Assembly: GCF_905163445.1 (NCBI RefSeq)
Contig: NC_053180.1
Coordinates: 16,172,701 to 16,236,700 of the forward strand
Origin: Pararge aegeria
Taxonomy: Eukaryota; Arthropoda; Insecta; Lepidoptera; Nymphalidae
Direction: 5' to 3'
DNA length: 64,000 nucleotides
In this document: positions 32,320 to 44,962 of the stretch, one piece after another
Numbering within the stretch: the stretch's first letter is position 1
How the letters are laid out: each line of letters begins with the position of its first letter
Program-made: the position numbers and the translations under genes
The notes under the pieces: generated by a model
The model's input: only the letters and a program-made list of their open reading frames with translations
Told to the model about the DNA's origin: nothing
The model's database searches: none

Positions 32320-34261
32320 GTTAAACCTATAAATCCGTTGTCGATTTTTTTAAGCTTCATACGTTCGCCTGAGGATTATCTGAGTGAGTGCAGGAATTTA
32401 TATATTTCGATTCAGTAAATCCTTTTTTTATTTCATAACAAATGAACGTTTGATTTTATTTTCGATAAGATAACAAGATACTGCCTTAACAACGATTAAT
32501 TATTTAACGTCCCCCTTTCACAAACAAGCGATCCATCGCTTCAAACTTTCCTCCACACATGGTATCGATCGCTAAGGCTCGTTTGTATCAGGACATAGCA
32601 TCACAATAAAGTCGTGCAAGTAGAATGCCCCAGTCAGTAAGTTACATAAATAGTAAGTTATTCAAGTTTCACCTGATTTAAAAAAGGGTTGTAATGATAT
32701 ATTGGCCACGCGCGGATACCCTACACCCATTCCGTACGTACCTACGTAACATATTTTTTTATTACCACCTAAGCAATGCGATCAAATGACATGATTTAAA
32801 GGACAAATGTGTATTAAAATAAGATTGCCATGATAGTAATTAATATTAGCTTATAATAATAAGCTTTAAAATAACTATTGGAAATAAACTTTTAATTTAT
32901 TTATTTCGACATACAATGCGTTATTTTGGCGTATTTGTATAAAAGTGTGCCAGTTTTTTTATAATCTCTTACTTTTCTAAACTAGATGTCGAGATATTAA
33001 TATTGAGAGCAAAAATCTTGTGATTAGTCCCATGCAGGACGCAAGTTAGAACGCCAAGGAAGCAGGTTAGATGCGGATGCCCTCGCCTCGTTTTAACAAA
33101 AATCAAATGGCTGGCGCGTCCCGAAACCGTGCCCGCTGCGTACCGCTTTGGCGCCGACGAACGCAGACGTCTTGACCATATATTATGAAATAAGCACTTA
33201 TAACCTCCATGTTTGCAACTTCAATCATAATCTTTATTTTTTTTACACCTTTGCACTTTTCTAGATCTATATTTACTATGGTAGTTTAGTATACTTACTA
33301 TAACTTAAACTTAATTGGTTGTTTATAAAAAAAAACTTTATTACTCTTATGTGTTAAAGTGCTGTTTGTTTCCGTGGAAAAGCTAATAAATAAAATAAGT
33401 AAAATTGAAGACAGGCATATTCCATATATCTCAGAATTAAACCGTGTGATGTCTAAGTGATAAACATACTAATTGATATAAACCAAATACCATCCAAAGC
33501 CTCTTATATTATGATCCGGTTAAGCCTGATAACATTACAGTTACGTTAATAATCCGCGTAATCCGGCAAATTGCTTAATTGTAAGGATTTCTCATGAATA
33601 AGAAATTGGTGTAATATGAAGCATAATACTAGGTTATAACTTCTAGGTTAGAATAATGATTACCGTGTTCGACTACAGATCTCGAGTTCTGACTACATGT
33701 TCGATTCCCCGGGGTCACGTGGGATTTTTGACTCCAGTGCACACGACTCTACTTTATTTTCTCTCTTCTAGTTCTATGGGATGGTCACTCCGATACGACC
33801 TGAAAGAGATGGGCGTGCTCTCTGATGCACGGGGAAAAATAACCACCAACCTAAAAACTCCCGGTTGGTATTAAGAATTTCTTTGGTAGAAAAACCGTAC
33901 TAGCGAAATATTTTGAGTACTCAAACATGAATTATTATTAAAACCCACCAACCTTAATAAGGACCAGTGAAATTCATCATACACCAACAGCCTGCATGGC
34001 ACAGGCGTCGTCTTTCATAGGATAGACGGTTCTAGAGCATAAACCCACCATGCTGCTACAATGAAATTACATTAGTTATTCCATTTAAGTACTTACGTAA
34101 TACGTACGTAGTACGTAGTGGAAATAAGAATACATTTTAAGAATTTTGAGATTTAAAATATTTTATTTGAATTACGGTATGAGTAATAATAAACTTGGTG
34201 TAACGTCGGAACAGTTGTGCAGCGTTCGCCCTGTATTTGCAATCATCGTTATCTACCCGAA
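32320..34261. other. no gene seen
   Basis: Mostly unique. A GC-rich patch at 33050-33190 carries no credible frame. A repeat G fragment lies at 33985-34075. Confidence 0.45.
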
Positions 34262-34429
34262 CAAATAACCGGCCCACTTTAGGGCATGGATCTCCTCTCG
34301 GAATTCGAAGTTCGTATTCCACCGGCTAAATGCGGATTAGTTATGGAATTCACATGCTCGTGAGAACAGTGTGGCATGCAGGTTTCCATACGATCTTTCC
34401 TTCGCCGTTATAGAAAGTGTTATTTAATT
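34262..34429 (-). mobile_element. SINE-C fragment
   Basis: Reverse-oriented, with diverged 3' and middle blocks (GATCTCCTCTCGGAATTCGA, GTGGCATGCAGGTTTCCATA). Directly abuts another SINE-C in the same orientation. Confidence 0.5.
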
Positions 34430-34673
34430 CATCATCGTCATCATATCAACCCATTGCCGGCCAACTACAGCGCACGGGTCCCACAGTAAGAAGGGGGTTA
34501 GAACATTATGGAGAACTCTCAGGCATGCAGGTTTTCTCACGATGTTTTCCTTCACCGTTGAAGCAATTGATATTTTAATTACTTAAAACGCAAGTAACTT
34601 AGAAAAGTTCTGGGATTCGAAATCGGCACTTTGAAATTGAAACCCAATTTCGACCACTGGGCTATCACACCTA
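34430..34673 (-). mobile_element. SINE-C copy
   Basis: Reverse-oriented copy from ATCATCGTCATCATATCAAC to GGGCTATCACACCT, with reverse box B GGGATTCGAAATCGG. Part of a cluster of three adjacent SINE-C sequences in one orientation. Confidence 0.7.
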
Positions 34674-34679
34674 TTTTAT

Positions 34680-34745
34680 TGCTTAAAACAAAGTCTGAAA
34701 AGTTAAGAGGTGCGTGCCGGGGGTCGAACTCGGTCATCCCAAAAA
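34680..34745 (-). mobile_element. SINE-C head fragment
   Basis: GCTTAAAACAAAGTCTGAAA then GGTGCGTGCCGGGGGTCGAA. This is the third SINE-C piece in the cluster; the box A end is missing. Confidence 0.55.
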
Positions 34746-34776
34746 ATAAGTTCTAAACATCGGCTAATGTGCAATA

Positions 34777-35350
34777 ATGTATTCTAAAATAAAAAAAAAG
34801 TTTGTAAAACATTGCTTTGAATTTTTTGTTTTAATAAATTTAGAAGTTGCTAGCGTTATCGTGGCACCATTAACACCTGTTCGTTTCGTTGGTAATGTCG
34901 TGGTACCAACGTTGGTGGGTAACTGTACTTGGCTGTTATACGTTATAAAATATTGTTAGTTTGATAAGTGAATAAATAAATTTATATATGCTACGACAAT
35001 ACACCTATCTATCTAGTCCCAAAGTAAGCGTAGCTTGTGTTATGGGTACTAAGATAACTGATGAATATTTTTATGAATATAATACACGTAGATACTTTTA
35101 ATATACAGATAAACACCCAGACACTAAAAAACATTCATGTTCATCACACAAACATTTTTCCAGTTGTGGGTATCGAACCCACGGCCTTGGAAGCGGAAAG
35201 CACGGCCACTGCCCACTGCGCCAACCAGCTGTTAGGCGTAGAGTTAATGTTTAAAGCTTTTACAATATTACATGGTAGTTTATAATTTGACTGAACAAGT
35301 ATTTGAATGCATTGTAAGTGTCATTTCTTGGAAGAAACTGACACAGTACC
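34777..35350 (+). repeat. duplicated segment H, copy interrupted by SINE-A
   Basis: Shares with 37900-38180: CCTGTTCGTTTCGTTGGT, TACCAACGTT, GTTATACGTTATAAAATATT, AGAGTTAATGTT, GACTGAACAAGTAT and GAAGAAACTGACACAGTA. The start (AAGTTTGTAAAACATTGCTT) also matches 36065-36120. The SINE-A at 34971-35227 is absent from the 37.9-kb copy. Confidence 0.6.
34971..35227 (-). mobile_element. SINE-A copy
   Basis: Reverse-oriented full-length copy with box B (reverse of GGTTCGATACCC) and the AAATAAAT tail at its left end. It splits a sequence whose uninterrupted relative is at about 37.9-38.2 kb. Confidence 0.75.
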
Positions 35351-35359
35351 TACAGCTTT

Positions 35360-35688
35360 GTTTTTTTTCTTTCACTCCACTACCCTTGACTGCAATCTCA
35401 CCTGGTGGTAAGTGATGATGCAGTTTGAGATGGTAGCGGGCTAACCTGTTAGGAACTATGGTAGTCATACCCCTAATCGATTTCTACGCGAAATCGCACC
35501 GGAACACTAAATCGCTTAGCGGCACGTCTTTGGCGGTAGGGTGGAAAGCCAATCCACGGCCAAAGCCCACCAGACCAGACCAGAGAAAATTTAGAAATTA
35601 TAAATTCCCAAATTGCCCCTGCCGGGAATCGAACCCGGAACCTTCCACTTTAATTCACAGCGCTCGCAATTGCGCCTAGGAGGTTGTC
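35360..35688 (-). mobile_element. SINE-B copy, full-length
   Basis: Reverse-oriented. Left end is the TTGACTGCAATCTCACC block; the right end is the head with the reverse of box B (GGGAATCGAACCCGG) and ...CGCCTAGGAGGTTGTC. Confidence 0.8.
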
Positions 35689-36274
35689 AAAAAAAACAGC
35701 TGGCGTGAGTGTTTAGGTATTAAAATAGTATATTGTGCAACTAGTGCGACAAGTTGTCGATTGCCCACGAAAGCGAAGTTGAACGCACGAGAGAAGCGAG
35801 TGCGGTCATTCGCTTGAGTGGGTAATCGATGTCGCACTTGTTGCACATACTATTTTGTATTACTCATGCGGGGAAAGTTTTTAAACTAATTTTAATTTAA
35901 TTACAATTTTATTTATTAAATTAAACTGTCAGACTCGTCAACCTCAATTTGCGTGTGCCAAGAATAATTTGAGTGTGAAATTTAGAAATGGGCAAACGGT
36001 TCTTTTTCAACCGCAACAGCGAGCGTCAAGATACTACTTTCCCCGCATGACTAATACAATAAAAGTTTGTACAACATTGCTTAAAAATTTTTCTCCTAAT
36101 AAATTCAGAAGTTGCAGCATAATATTACCCTCGGTCTTATTTTCCGTAACCCTGACGCTTAAAGCATTTAAGCGCCGGCGTTTCCCCGTGGCACCCAAAA
36201 TTTATTATTGTTTGTCCACTGCCCCCGTCAAGGGGAACCTTACCAAATTTTGTTTTAAGCTTGGATTGATAACA

Positions 36275-36440
36275 ATTTTTTTCAGTGTCTGGGTGTTTAT
36301 CTGTGTATTATAAGTATTTATGTGTATTAAATTCATAAAAAAATATTCATCAGCTATCTTAGTACCCATAACACAAGCTACGCTTACTTTGGGGCTAGAT
36401 GGCGATGTGTGTATTGTCGTAGTATATTTATATTAATTTA
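36275..36440 (+). mobile_element. SINE-A copy, 5'-truncated
   Basis: Starts within the body at TTTTTTCAGTGTCTGGGTGT and runs to the TGTCGTAGTATATTTAT tail. The tRNA-like head is absent. Confidence 0.7.
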
Positions 36441-36504
36441 TTTTTACCATGCTTTCTATTACAATGCTTTGTGTTGGTTTTACATTGCTTATTTCATATT
36501 TAGT

Positions 36505-36600
36505 AGTAATAGAGCTTTTTTCGACAGAGCTCGTCCGGGGAAGTACTACCACCGCGCTTATTTCTGCCGCTAAGCAGCATTGCCGGTGTAATTACACAAC
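36505..36600 (-). mobile_element. dispersed repeat J fragment
   Basis: Reverse of the 3' part: CAGAGCTCGTCCGGGGAAGT, CTACCACCGC, TTCTGCCGCTAAGCAGCATT and GGTGTAATTACAC. Confidence 0.45.
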
Positions 36601-36654
36601 AGGCATATAAGACTTCACCTTATCTACGCATCAGGTTCAGACATAGGGCAACTC

Positions 36655-36785
36655 TCTACAGGATGTGTTTCTTGCTGGGCCAGCATGGTGGACTACGTCA
36701 GTAACCCCTTCTCTATATGGAAGGAGACCCGAGCTCTGTTCATATCAACCAATTACCAGCCCATTGGCCGGAGAGGATATTAATA
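36655..36785 (+). mobile_element. SINE-C 3' fragment
   Basis: Carries GCTGGGCCAGCATGGTGGAC, GGAAGGAGACCCGAGCTCTG and ATATCAACCAATTACCAGCC. No head present. Confidence 0.45.
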
Positions 36786-37899
36786 GCACAATAGTATCCA
36801 TATCGTAATAAAAGTTATAAATTAACGTGAAAAAATGTAATAATACTGATATCAAGTACCAAGGTACGAGAAAAACATATTGGGTTAGCAAATGATTTCT
36901 AAAAACTTCCCCTTCGAATTTCGAACGCTGAATAAATTTCACAAATACTTGTTTCGAAGGTCAGTATTATGAGAACTCTGTAAATATTGTGCTCGTCATC
37001 TGATTTGAGTTATAAAGTAGTATATATATAAGAATCTTATATTGGGTTCGAATCTCGGATCGAGTTAAAAATCGTGAGGCATTAGGTTTTTCCGACAAGA
37101 AATTCTCAATACAAAGTACGGCAATATCTCGATTCGGAGAGCACATTAAACCGTCCTGGTTATTATCACAAAAGCATGTGGTAATAATCGTTAAATCCCA
37201 TCGACTCACATCAGAGCATCAGAGTGGGTCAGTGCTGTAATTCCGTCTCTCCTATATAAAGGGGATGAAGTGGGACATACCTACATAGATATATGATCAT
37301 GAAATAGTAGACATTGGATAAATAATAAATTAACTGTCTCATCCTTGTAAGACAAAAAAAAACTACAAACAAACAATAATATCAAACAAGGTTACAAATT
37401 AGGTCAGACTGAAAATAAATTTGAGTGCCTTGTCACAACTCTGTCGTAGTCGCTAATATTTGTAAGCCTATGGAACCTTATTTCCTTTTAAAATAAAGAC
37501 GGTTTTCCTAAAACGTTATTGAAGTTTATGTCTTATCTTTTTGTTATTTTTCCTTAAAACACCCTTAGTGGAAACTAAAAGGCACGTACCCAATGTTTGT
37601 ACACGTATTGTGTAGTTTTTCTTCACATAAAATTCCTGAGCATTTTTCGTTGGAAAGTTATTTTGACACAATTGTAAAATGTTTTCATTTTGAATGAGCA
37701 GCCGTCGGTGAAGGAATCTAAAGGATTTATATACAAAGGTTTCAATTTGAAGTTTAAATTCTTGGCACTCTTTGAAGTTGTGTTCGTTTGTCAGGTTTTG
37801 AGTTGCTGCGAAATATTATATTTCTACTTTTATTTCGGTTGAACGCCAATGTAAACGACGGGTTAAATTAAATTAATGAGACGCCCAGTGAATACCTTT

Positions 37900-38180
37900 T
37901 ACCCCTGTTCGTTTCGTTGGTCACGTCGTTGTACCAACGTTAGTTGGTAACTGTACTTGTCTGTTATACGTTATAAAATATTGTTATAACTGCAGAGTTA
38001 ATGTTAAGATATGCGATTTTAAAATTTGATTACTTAGATACTGCGTGCTTATTTATATTTTGACTGAACAAGTATATGAATGACATATACACACATACAC
38101 TGGTCAAGTATATGTCAACAAATGACACTAACAATGGTTAGTGACATCTCTTAGAAGAAACTGACACAGTATAACTGGCG
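37900..38180 (+). repeat. duplicated segment H, uninterrupted copy
   Basis: Carries the same ordered blocks as 34840-35350 without the SINE-A. It is diverged, with its own extra CATATACACACATACACTG stretch. Unclassified, no open frame. Confidence 0.55.
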
Positions 38181-40084
38181 GAAGTTGGCGTTTACTATTT
38201 CAAACAAAATCCAACGTGTTTAGCAGGCCCACGGCCGTTAACCTAAACTCGTTAACCTTAAGTGCCGCCATGGAAAATACCTGGATCATTTGGGTAAAGA
38301 GCCAGAACATAACTTATAGGAACATATATAAAACTACAGAGTTTTAATGTTACCACAAATTAAAAACGATTATGTACAAATAGTACTCTGTGGTAATGTA
38401 CAGGATGCAAGAAATATACAAGTTATCATGACACATGATAGTGTGTCAGCCAAGTTAAGATATATTTGACAAGTTTCATCGATATCAGTGTTGCGTTTGA
38501 GCCAAAACAGAACCAAAAAATTAACTAAAAATAAGACTTTCACTTTTATAATATTAGTACCGAAGTATCGATTCACTTAAATGGAAAACGTAAATCTAAT
38601 TCAAATCTGGTGCAACTCTGAAAAGCTCTGCGGGTCTCATTAGTTTAAATTGTAAATACATTTTATAGATACACATATTATACCTACAAATCCGTCTGTT
38701 TTGTATCCTTGCGAATTCTTTAGTAGGTACCAACTAAAATCTTTACTAGCTACAAAGAAACAAGAAGAATAAAATGTTGTTCTACATTAGCAACAATTCT
38801 AAACACCATCCAACTGTAGCGTAATAGCTAGAAAATACACACAGCGGTTTTGTCTGGCCAGCAAAATACATCATATAATAATTAAATTTAAATAAAATTA
38901 AATATAAAAGATAACTTCAAACCGATTAGGGTGTGTGTTTAAGATAACTACAAGTCCTAACCAATATTTCATAGTATTGAAGGCCATTATAGATTCTTTA
39001 CATTATACTACTTATCGTCATTATTTACATTATGCAACTCCAAGTCGAGAAAAACAGCGGCACGGCCGTAACACCCGTTTCTTTAAGCAATTCAGGTCAT
39101 TTTTGACCCCCTATAACTTCGTTGTGGATTAAACTAAAATCCTAGAATCTACAAGGAACCAAGCAGGCACATTTCATTCAAATAGTACCGTTAGTTCCTG
39201 GTGCAAGTGCTAGTCACATCAGGCGATACGTCAGAATATTATCTGAGGTGACTACCACTTACGCTGGAAGGGTTAAAATTTCTTAATTTTATATCTCACA
39301 GGACAGCGACAGCTAGTTAGTTTAGGTTAAAACATGAATCGTTGGATATAATAAAGATCAGTGAGACACTGTGTTAAATTTGCCAGCTCAGCGCTTGCAG
39401 CTGCAACCAAAGGGTTATTTCTCAAACGCCTCGCGCCAGCCTCATAATAGCGAATCATTTATATCCATGATCACAGAGTTGTCATTTGCTACTTACTTTT
39501 TGTTTTAATGTCAAATCACATAAAACTGGGTAATCTAATATAAAATCAAATCTAAATAATTAAGATAGCTGCTGCCCGTGACTCCACGCCTCGTTCAGGA
39601 TTCCTTTATATTCCCGGGTTTTTATTATGTATCCTATAGCTATCTCCAGGATCCATACTATTACTACGCAAATTTTGACAATGAATAAGCTAGGGAGTCA
39701 AGCCATGTGTTGTTATCCAATTTGCTGTCTGATGACGATGAAGATGTAATAAGATTTATTCAAAATCGATTAACAATTTAAACGTGTATCTTTGGTTTTA
39801 AATCAGCAAAGCTATGATTATATGATTCCAAATGGTTATAAGAATCCCACTTCTGATTTTTTTTTATCAAATAAGCACACAACACACTGATAATGTTATA
39901 TAGATGGATAATATGAATATTGTTTCATATTTTGTCAGCAATTCTAGGGTCACGCTCGTAAATCCGTTTTAACACGGAAAATGGCACGTTCCTGGCATAT
40001 ACACGGAATATAAAAAATTTCATTGGTTGCACAGCCGGAGCAAATAAAATTTAAAATTATTTGATGATATACATCATATTATAT
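38181..40084. other. no gene or clear repeat seen
   Basis: AT-rich unique sequence. Short frames only. Confidence 0.45.
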
Positions 40085-40445
40085 GGAAGTGTGTTAATCC
40101 ACACTAGTCCGCACTATACATAGTGACATACTAATATATAAATGCTAAAGTGTGCGTTTTTTTCGTTTTTAAATAACTCACCGTTGAACCGATCTTGACA
40201 TACTATATATATATATATATATATATAGCTTGCATCCTGGAGATGGGTATATATTAATCCTGGAAAAGCTGCAAAAAAGTTACCCGCAAGATTTAAAAGT
40301 AAAGTTTTCAAGCTTAACTTATCTTGCACAGAAATAGTTTGCATCTTTAAAATGGCCATAGAATACATTTTATCCCGAAAAAACAAAATGGTCCTGCGGG
40401 ATTATTAAAAATGCAAAATAAACCCGTACGAAGCCACGTGCGGTT
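40085..40445 (+). mobile_element. dispersed element fragment, related to 46845-47145
   Basis: GTTGAACCGATCTTGACATA, the TA run, AGCTTGCATCCTGGAGATGG, GGAAAAGCTGCAAAAAAGTT, CGTACGAAGCCACGTGCGGT. Abuts SINE-B at 40446. Confidence 0.35.
40204..40227. repeat. (TA)12 microsatellite
   Basis: Uninterrupted TA run inside a dispersed-element fragment. Confidence 0.9.
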
Positions 40446-40650
40446 AGTCCTTGACTACAATTTCACCAGTTGGTATGAGAACATGTAGTCTGAGTTAGTA
40501 ACGGGCAAACCTGTTAGGAGTATGGCACTTATAGTAAACTCATTTTCTCGGTTTTTACACGATATAGTACTGGAATGGTAAATCGCTTTGTGCCACCTCT
40601 TGGTCGTTGGGGTGGTAAATAGCCACAGCCGAAGCTTCCCGCCAGACAAA
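40446..40650 (-). mobile_element. SINE-B copy, head missing
   Basis: Reverse-oriented body (TTCACCAGTTGGTATGAG, AACGGGCAAACCTGTTAGGA, TGGTAAATAGCCACAGCC). Diverged, with no tRNA-like head recognisable. Confidence 0.6.
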
Positions 40651-42294
40651 TTACATTTTAATTACAATTTCCGATATTCAAAATTATGTAATAATGAATC
40701 GGCGAAAAATTAAAGCCCGTTTTGACTAAACCTAGGAATCGCCTAAATCGAATGCCCTATAATTTAGGCGATATCTATAGAAAAAAAACGTTTCACCACA
40801 TTGGTTAACAAATCCTTGTAGCTTTTACTTGAATAGCAACTAAATTACATTATAAATACTACTATTCGAAATTGAATGTTAAACCATGCCAATTTTAAAA
40901 AGGCTTGTTGATATATATTAAAAAAAAAAGACCTTTTCTCATTCTTTTTGATGTTTATTTTTTTTCCAACAATATATTTCGTTGACACTTTTATAGTGAT
41001 GATGAGTTTAGAAGGCAGTTGATAAGCTCTATTTTGAGCCTCTGACACAAAATTTGCTCATAATTGTTTTTATATAGGTACTTTAAAAGAGGCATCCACT
41101 AGCGAACTAGTGAAGTTGCGAAGTAGCGAATATAGCGAAGTTGTTTACATCGCAAGTTTGATCCCAACGATTAAATAATTCACAACACAGGTCCCCCATA
41201 CATAAGGTAGTGCTCAAGCGTTTATTTCCCATCTGCTTAATTTATGACGAAAGTCTTTGCATAGGTTAGTTACCTACATGCTTAATTTTATAGTTTTACA
41301 AGTTCTTTACAGTTTTAAAACTCCTTCCAATGTTTTACACTATTCATAACTGTAGCCGTAGTACAAGATTTGCTTACTGGCAATCGCGGAGTCGTTATCG
41401 AGTATGGAAATTCTTGAACATAGGTGTAAAGTGGATTTTATTTGTATATTGTTAAAGCTCAAATTTGCTTACAATTCATTAGCTCGGGTGTTTGACAGAA
41501 CGTTTGTAGAATAAAAATCAGAAGTACCGGTTTTACGAGTCTATCAAGCGTGAAATTAGGTTCATTTTACTTTGACCATATAGAGTTTAATCTTCGTATA
41601 CGACTCCTAAATAACGAACGAGCAGATCTTGTACTTAGGCTACTGTTTTTTTTTACCTACCTACGTTGATTAATTGCCCCTGAGAGCAGCTTCAAATCGG
41701 TAGACCAGATCATTAGCTACTAATTCGATACATAAACCTGCAAGACAGCATTGTTTCAGTGTGGTGATTCTATAAACCTCTCTTCTACTCGAGATGAGGT
41801 TTGAGTCCAGCAGAGAGACATTCAGCATACTAATTCTAATGATGATGATTCATTAATTTACTAACTAATTGCCAGGAAATTAATTAGAAAAAAACAATTG
41901 AGATCTACTCACCCATTTTTGATCAAACGTATGTCAAATATCTCTCTAAATGTTTTTAAACTTTGCAAAGATTGCTGAAACTTATGTAGGTTTGTTTTAA
42001 GCGTTATTTGCGCTTGAACAAACAAACAGACAAACTAAAACCATTCTGATAGTTTCTACTCGCTTTTTCTTACTAATTCAAGTTACAGTGTTTCATTTCA
42101 CTATGTTAACAAAAGTATAAAATCTGCTTTTACTAAAGTAAACTAAACTTTAACTTTGTACAAAGTTTGTCGGCAGTGACTTACCCGGGAGTTTCTCCGC
42201 GTTGAGTTAACTTCAACAACCCATTGCACCTCCTGCTAAAGATTGTTTTAAAAATCCTTTTATAAGCAGAGTATTTAGATTAAGTTTATAATTT
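40651..42294. other. no gene or clear repeat seen
   Basis: Unique AT-rich sequence. A short dyad ATCGCCTAAAT / ATTTAGGCGAT occurs near 40738-40772. Confidence 0.45.
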
Positions 42295-42749
42295 ATTATA
42301 TTGACCTAATAATATTTAATTCCGTTCAGCACAAGGTTGTCCATCAACAAAAAAACAAAAATAGTTTATTGATCAATTGACAGGTTGATTATAGGTAGCG
42401 ATTGCTTTTACCGCCCATTATAAAAATGATAACCTTAACACCAAAAATAAAGTTTATTTCGAGTCTCTTATACCACACTCCACCCGTATTCCTACCAACC
42501 TAGAAATTATTGACAAAACTTATAATAAGCATTTGCTTATTTATACCACAATATTCAAATCAGTTTATAAAATAGCTGACTCTAAATAAGTCGCATTAAT
42601 GTCTTAATCAACGTTGACCATGTTGACCAAGTCAGGGTGATCAATGATTGTAAAATATATATTATATTGACCTAATAATATTTAATTCCGTTCAGCACAA
42701 GGTCGTCCATCAACAAAAAAACAAAAATAGTTTATTGATCAATTGACAG
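42295..42749 (+). repeat. 89-bp direct repeats 366 bp apart
   Basis: 42295-42383 and 42661-42749 are identical over 89 bp except for one T/C difference (GGTTGT against GGTCGT). Between them is 277 bp of AT-rich sequence without an open frame. The ends are not TG...CA and no primer-binding site is evident, so these are not obvious LTRs. A partial tandem duplication is the simplest reading. Confidence 0.7.
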
Positions 42750-42787
42750 TAATAAATAACAATCGACGTCGCTTGGATCTCTTTGCC

Positions 42788-43334
42788 ATCATCATTTCAA
42801 CTCAGTACCGGCCACTACAGGATACGAGTCTCCTCCCACAGTGAGAAAAGTGTAGGCCGTAGTCCACCATGCTGGCCCAGTGCGGAATAGTGGATTCCAC
42901 ACGACTTTGAGCACATCAAGGAAAATACAGACATACAGTTCTACTCGCGATATTTTCCTTCACCGTTGAAGCAAGTGAGAGTTTTAAATAAATAAATAAA
43001 ACACATATCGCCACCTAGCCCTAAAGTAAGCGTAGATTGTGTTATGGGTACTAAGATGACTGATAAATATTTTTATGAATAATATACATAAATAAATAGC
43101 AATACATATCCCAGATACTGAAAAACATTCATGCTCATCACACAAACATTTTCCAGTAGTGGGAATTGAACCCACGGCCTTGGACTCAGAAAGCAGGGCC
43201 GCTGCAAACTGCGTCAATCGGCCGTTTATTACTTTAAATGCACATAACTTAGTCAAGTTAGAGGTGCATTCGGTGATTCGAACTCGGCCCCCCAAAAGTA
43301 AAGCCGAAGTATAACCAAAGGGGCTATCACCGCT
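42788..43334 (-). mobile_element. SINE-C copy interrupted by SINE-A
   Basis: Reverse-oriented. The 3' part is 42788-42986 (GTAGTCCACCATGCTGGCCC, TTCCTTCACCGTTGAAGC) and the head part 43225-43334 (GGTGATTCGAACTCGG, GGGCTATCACCGCT), with a complete SINE-A between. Confidence 0.75.
42987..43224 (-). mobile_element. SINE-A copy nested in SINE-C
   Basis: Reverse-oriented full-length copy inserted in a reverse-oriented SINE-C, whose two parts continue on either side (GTTGAAGCAAGTGAGAG to the left, AAATGCACATAACTTAG to the right). SINE-A is therefore the younger insertion here. Confidence 0.8.
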
Positions 43335-44589
43335 TCATCTCGTTGCAAAAATAATCGATCGTCAATCTATGATCACACTGATCAATGAAACGCGGCCTGT
43401 AATCGATTTTCTGAGTTTAATAATACCCTAAATACGTCTATATCTATATGCTATCTGTAAATCTAACGGTTTTATAGGTTAATAAAGTTTTATACGTGTA
43501 TCATAGCAATCGAGAGAATGCAGGCAGCTTCGTATACCACTCCGAAAAATTCAGTAGCAATCGCGTTTCAGGGCCATTTATACTAACCAACTATAACTTA
43601 CTTAACTTTTGCAAAATATTTGTTGAAAATGTTAAATAAGTTATACTTAAACTTTTGCAGCAAATATTAAATTTTAGAAGATTCGGAAGTTGTCAATGAT
43701 TTTGGTTGTTGGAGTAGAAATTTTTAGAACCTGCCAACCAGAAACCGTGTACACGACTAATATTGAAGCATCAAAACCCCTCCACCTTAGTACTGTTACT
43801 GTTATTTTACCTCTAATGTTCTAAACGTTAACCATAAAATGCGAACATGAGAAAAGTTTGTGAGCTAGCAAAATTCCCCGGGTGTAAAGTCAGACGTGTG
43901 CGAGGCATTTTTACTGTTTTGGACACAATGCACTTCATGCAATAATGCCCGAATGAGGGTTCTGTATGTTTTTAATTCTATGGAAACTTTATCCACCGTT
44001 ATCAAACTTGAACACACATAAAACAAGAGCAGTTCTGTGCTAAGCAATATAACCTTAATATGTTGAGGTAAATCGTAATGATAATATGTAATACCTCAAA
44101 ACGGCTGCCTCTGTCAACTCAGAATCCGGTTAGGGTTTTACTGATATCCATCCGTTGTCTGGGGTAGGTACTTCGTACAGATGAGTTTGACGTTGGGGTC
44201 GGATAAGATGTTATTTCCGTTCGTTTACCGTTTTTAAATTGCGTTTCTATAAAAACAAGCGCGAAGATAAGTAAGATTCTCAATATAAATTTCTCAAATA
44301 AAAAATAACTAAACTTGAAGCTAACATGGCTCAAGGAGTAAACGCAAACTAAGGGATTTCGAGCGTAAAATGTAGTAATAAAGGAAAAGACTGAAGGATT
44401 GTGAAGATTGTGTGCTTACTTATATATCTTGTTGCTTAAGAATCCTTTTGTGTCTCTTTAAATTCAATATTTCCGTAAAATATTAAACCGGTTAGCATTT
44501 ATCTTAATAAAGCATGATTCGAGTCGCCATTGAGTTCTGAGAGAATGTCATCTATTGTTTTAAATTATGATAATTGTTATATTGTTATA

Positions 44590-44962
44590 CAATAACTTTA
44601 ATACTAATTAATTTAGGTTATTTGAGCTCCTGCCCGCTGCTTCGTCTGCGTGGACTTTAGAATTGGGTCTGAAGCTACGCTCGTTAATAATTTTTAATCT
44701 TACCACGGGAACTATCTGAGAAATCGGTATGGAAAGTACATGTCCTTTTCCATAGCATAGGTGACATGCATACCAAATTTCAAAGCTTATTCCCTCAAAA
44801 ACTTTTTTAGGATTCGGAGTAAAGGGTAACCTATATTCTTTTCCATCCGTTTCATTTTGTCATAGGCTACAAGCATGTTAAATTTCATCCAAATCCGTTC
44901 AGCCGTTTTGGCGTGATTGAGTAACAAACATCCACACTTTCACGTATTAAAGTAGGATTAAA
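44590..44962 (+). mobile_element. non-autonomous dispersed element, Helitron-like candidate
   Basis: CTGCCCGCTGCTTCGTCTGC, CATACCAAATTTCAAAGC, TTCATCCAAATCCGTTCAGC and CGTTTTGGCGTGATTGAGTA then ACTTTCACGTATTAAAGTAG are blocks I know as very common in lepidopteran genomes, often assigned to Lep1-type Helitrons. The terminal hairpin plus CTAG rule could not be confirmed here. Confidence 0.4.

Noticed and set aside
42295..42749. Pair of LTRs
   Set aside because: No TG...CA termini, no primer-binding or polypurine site, interior of only 277 bp.
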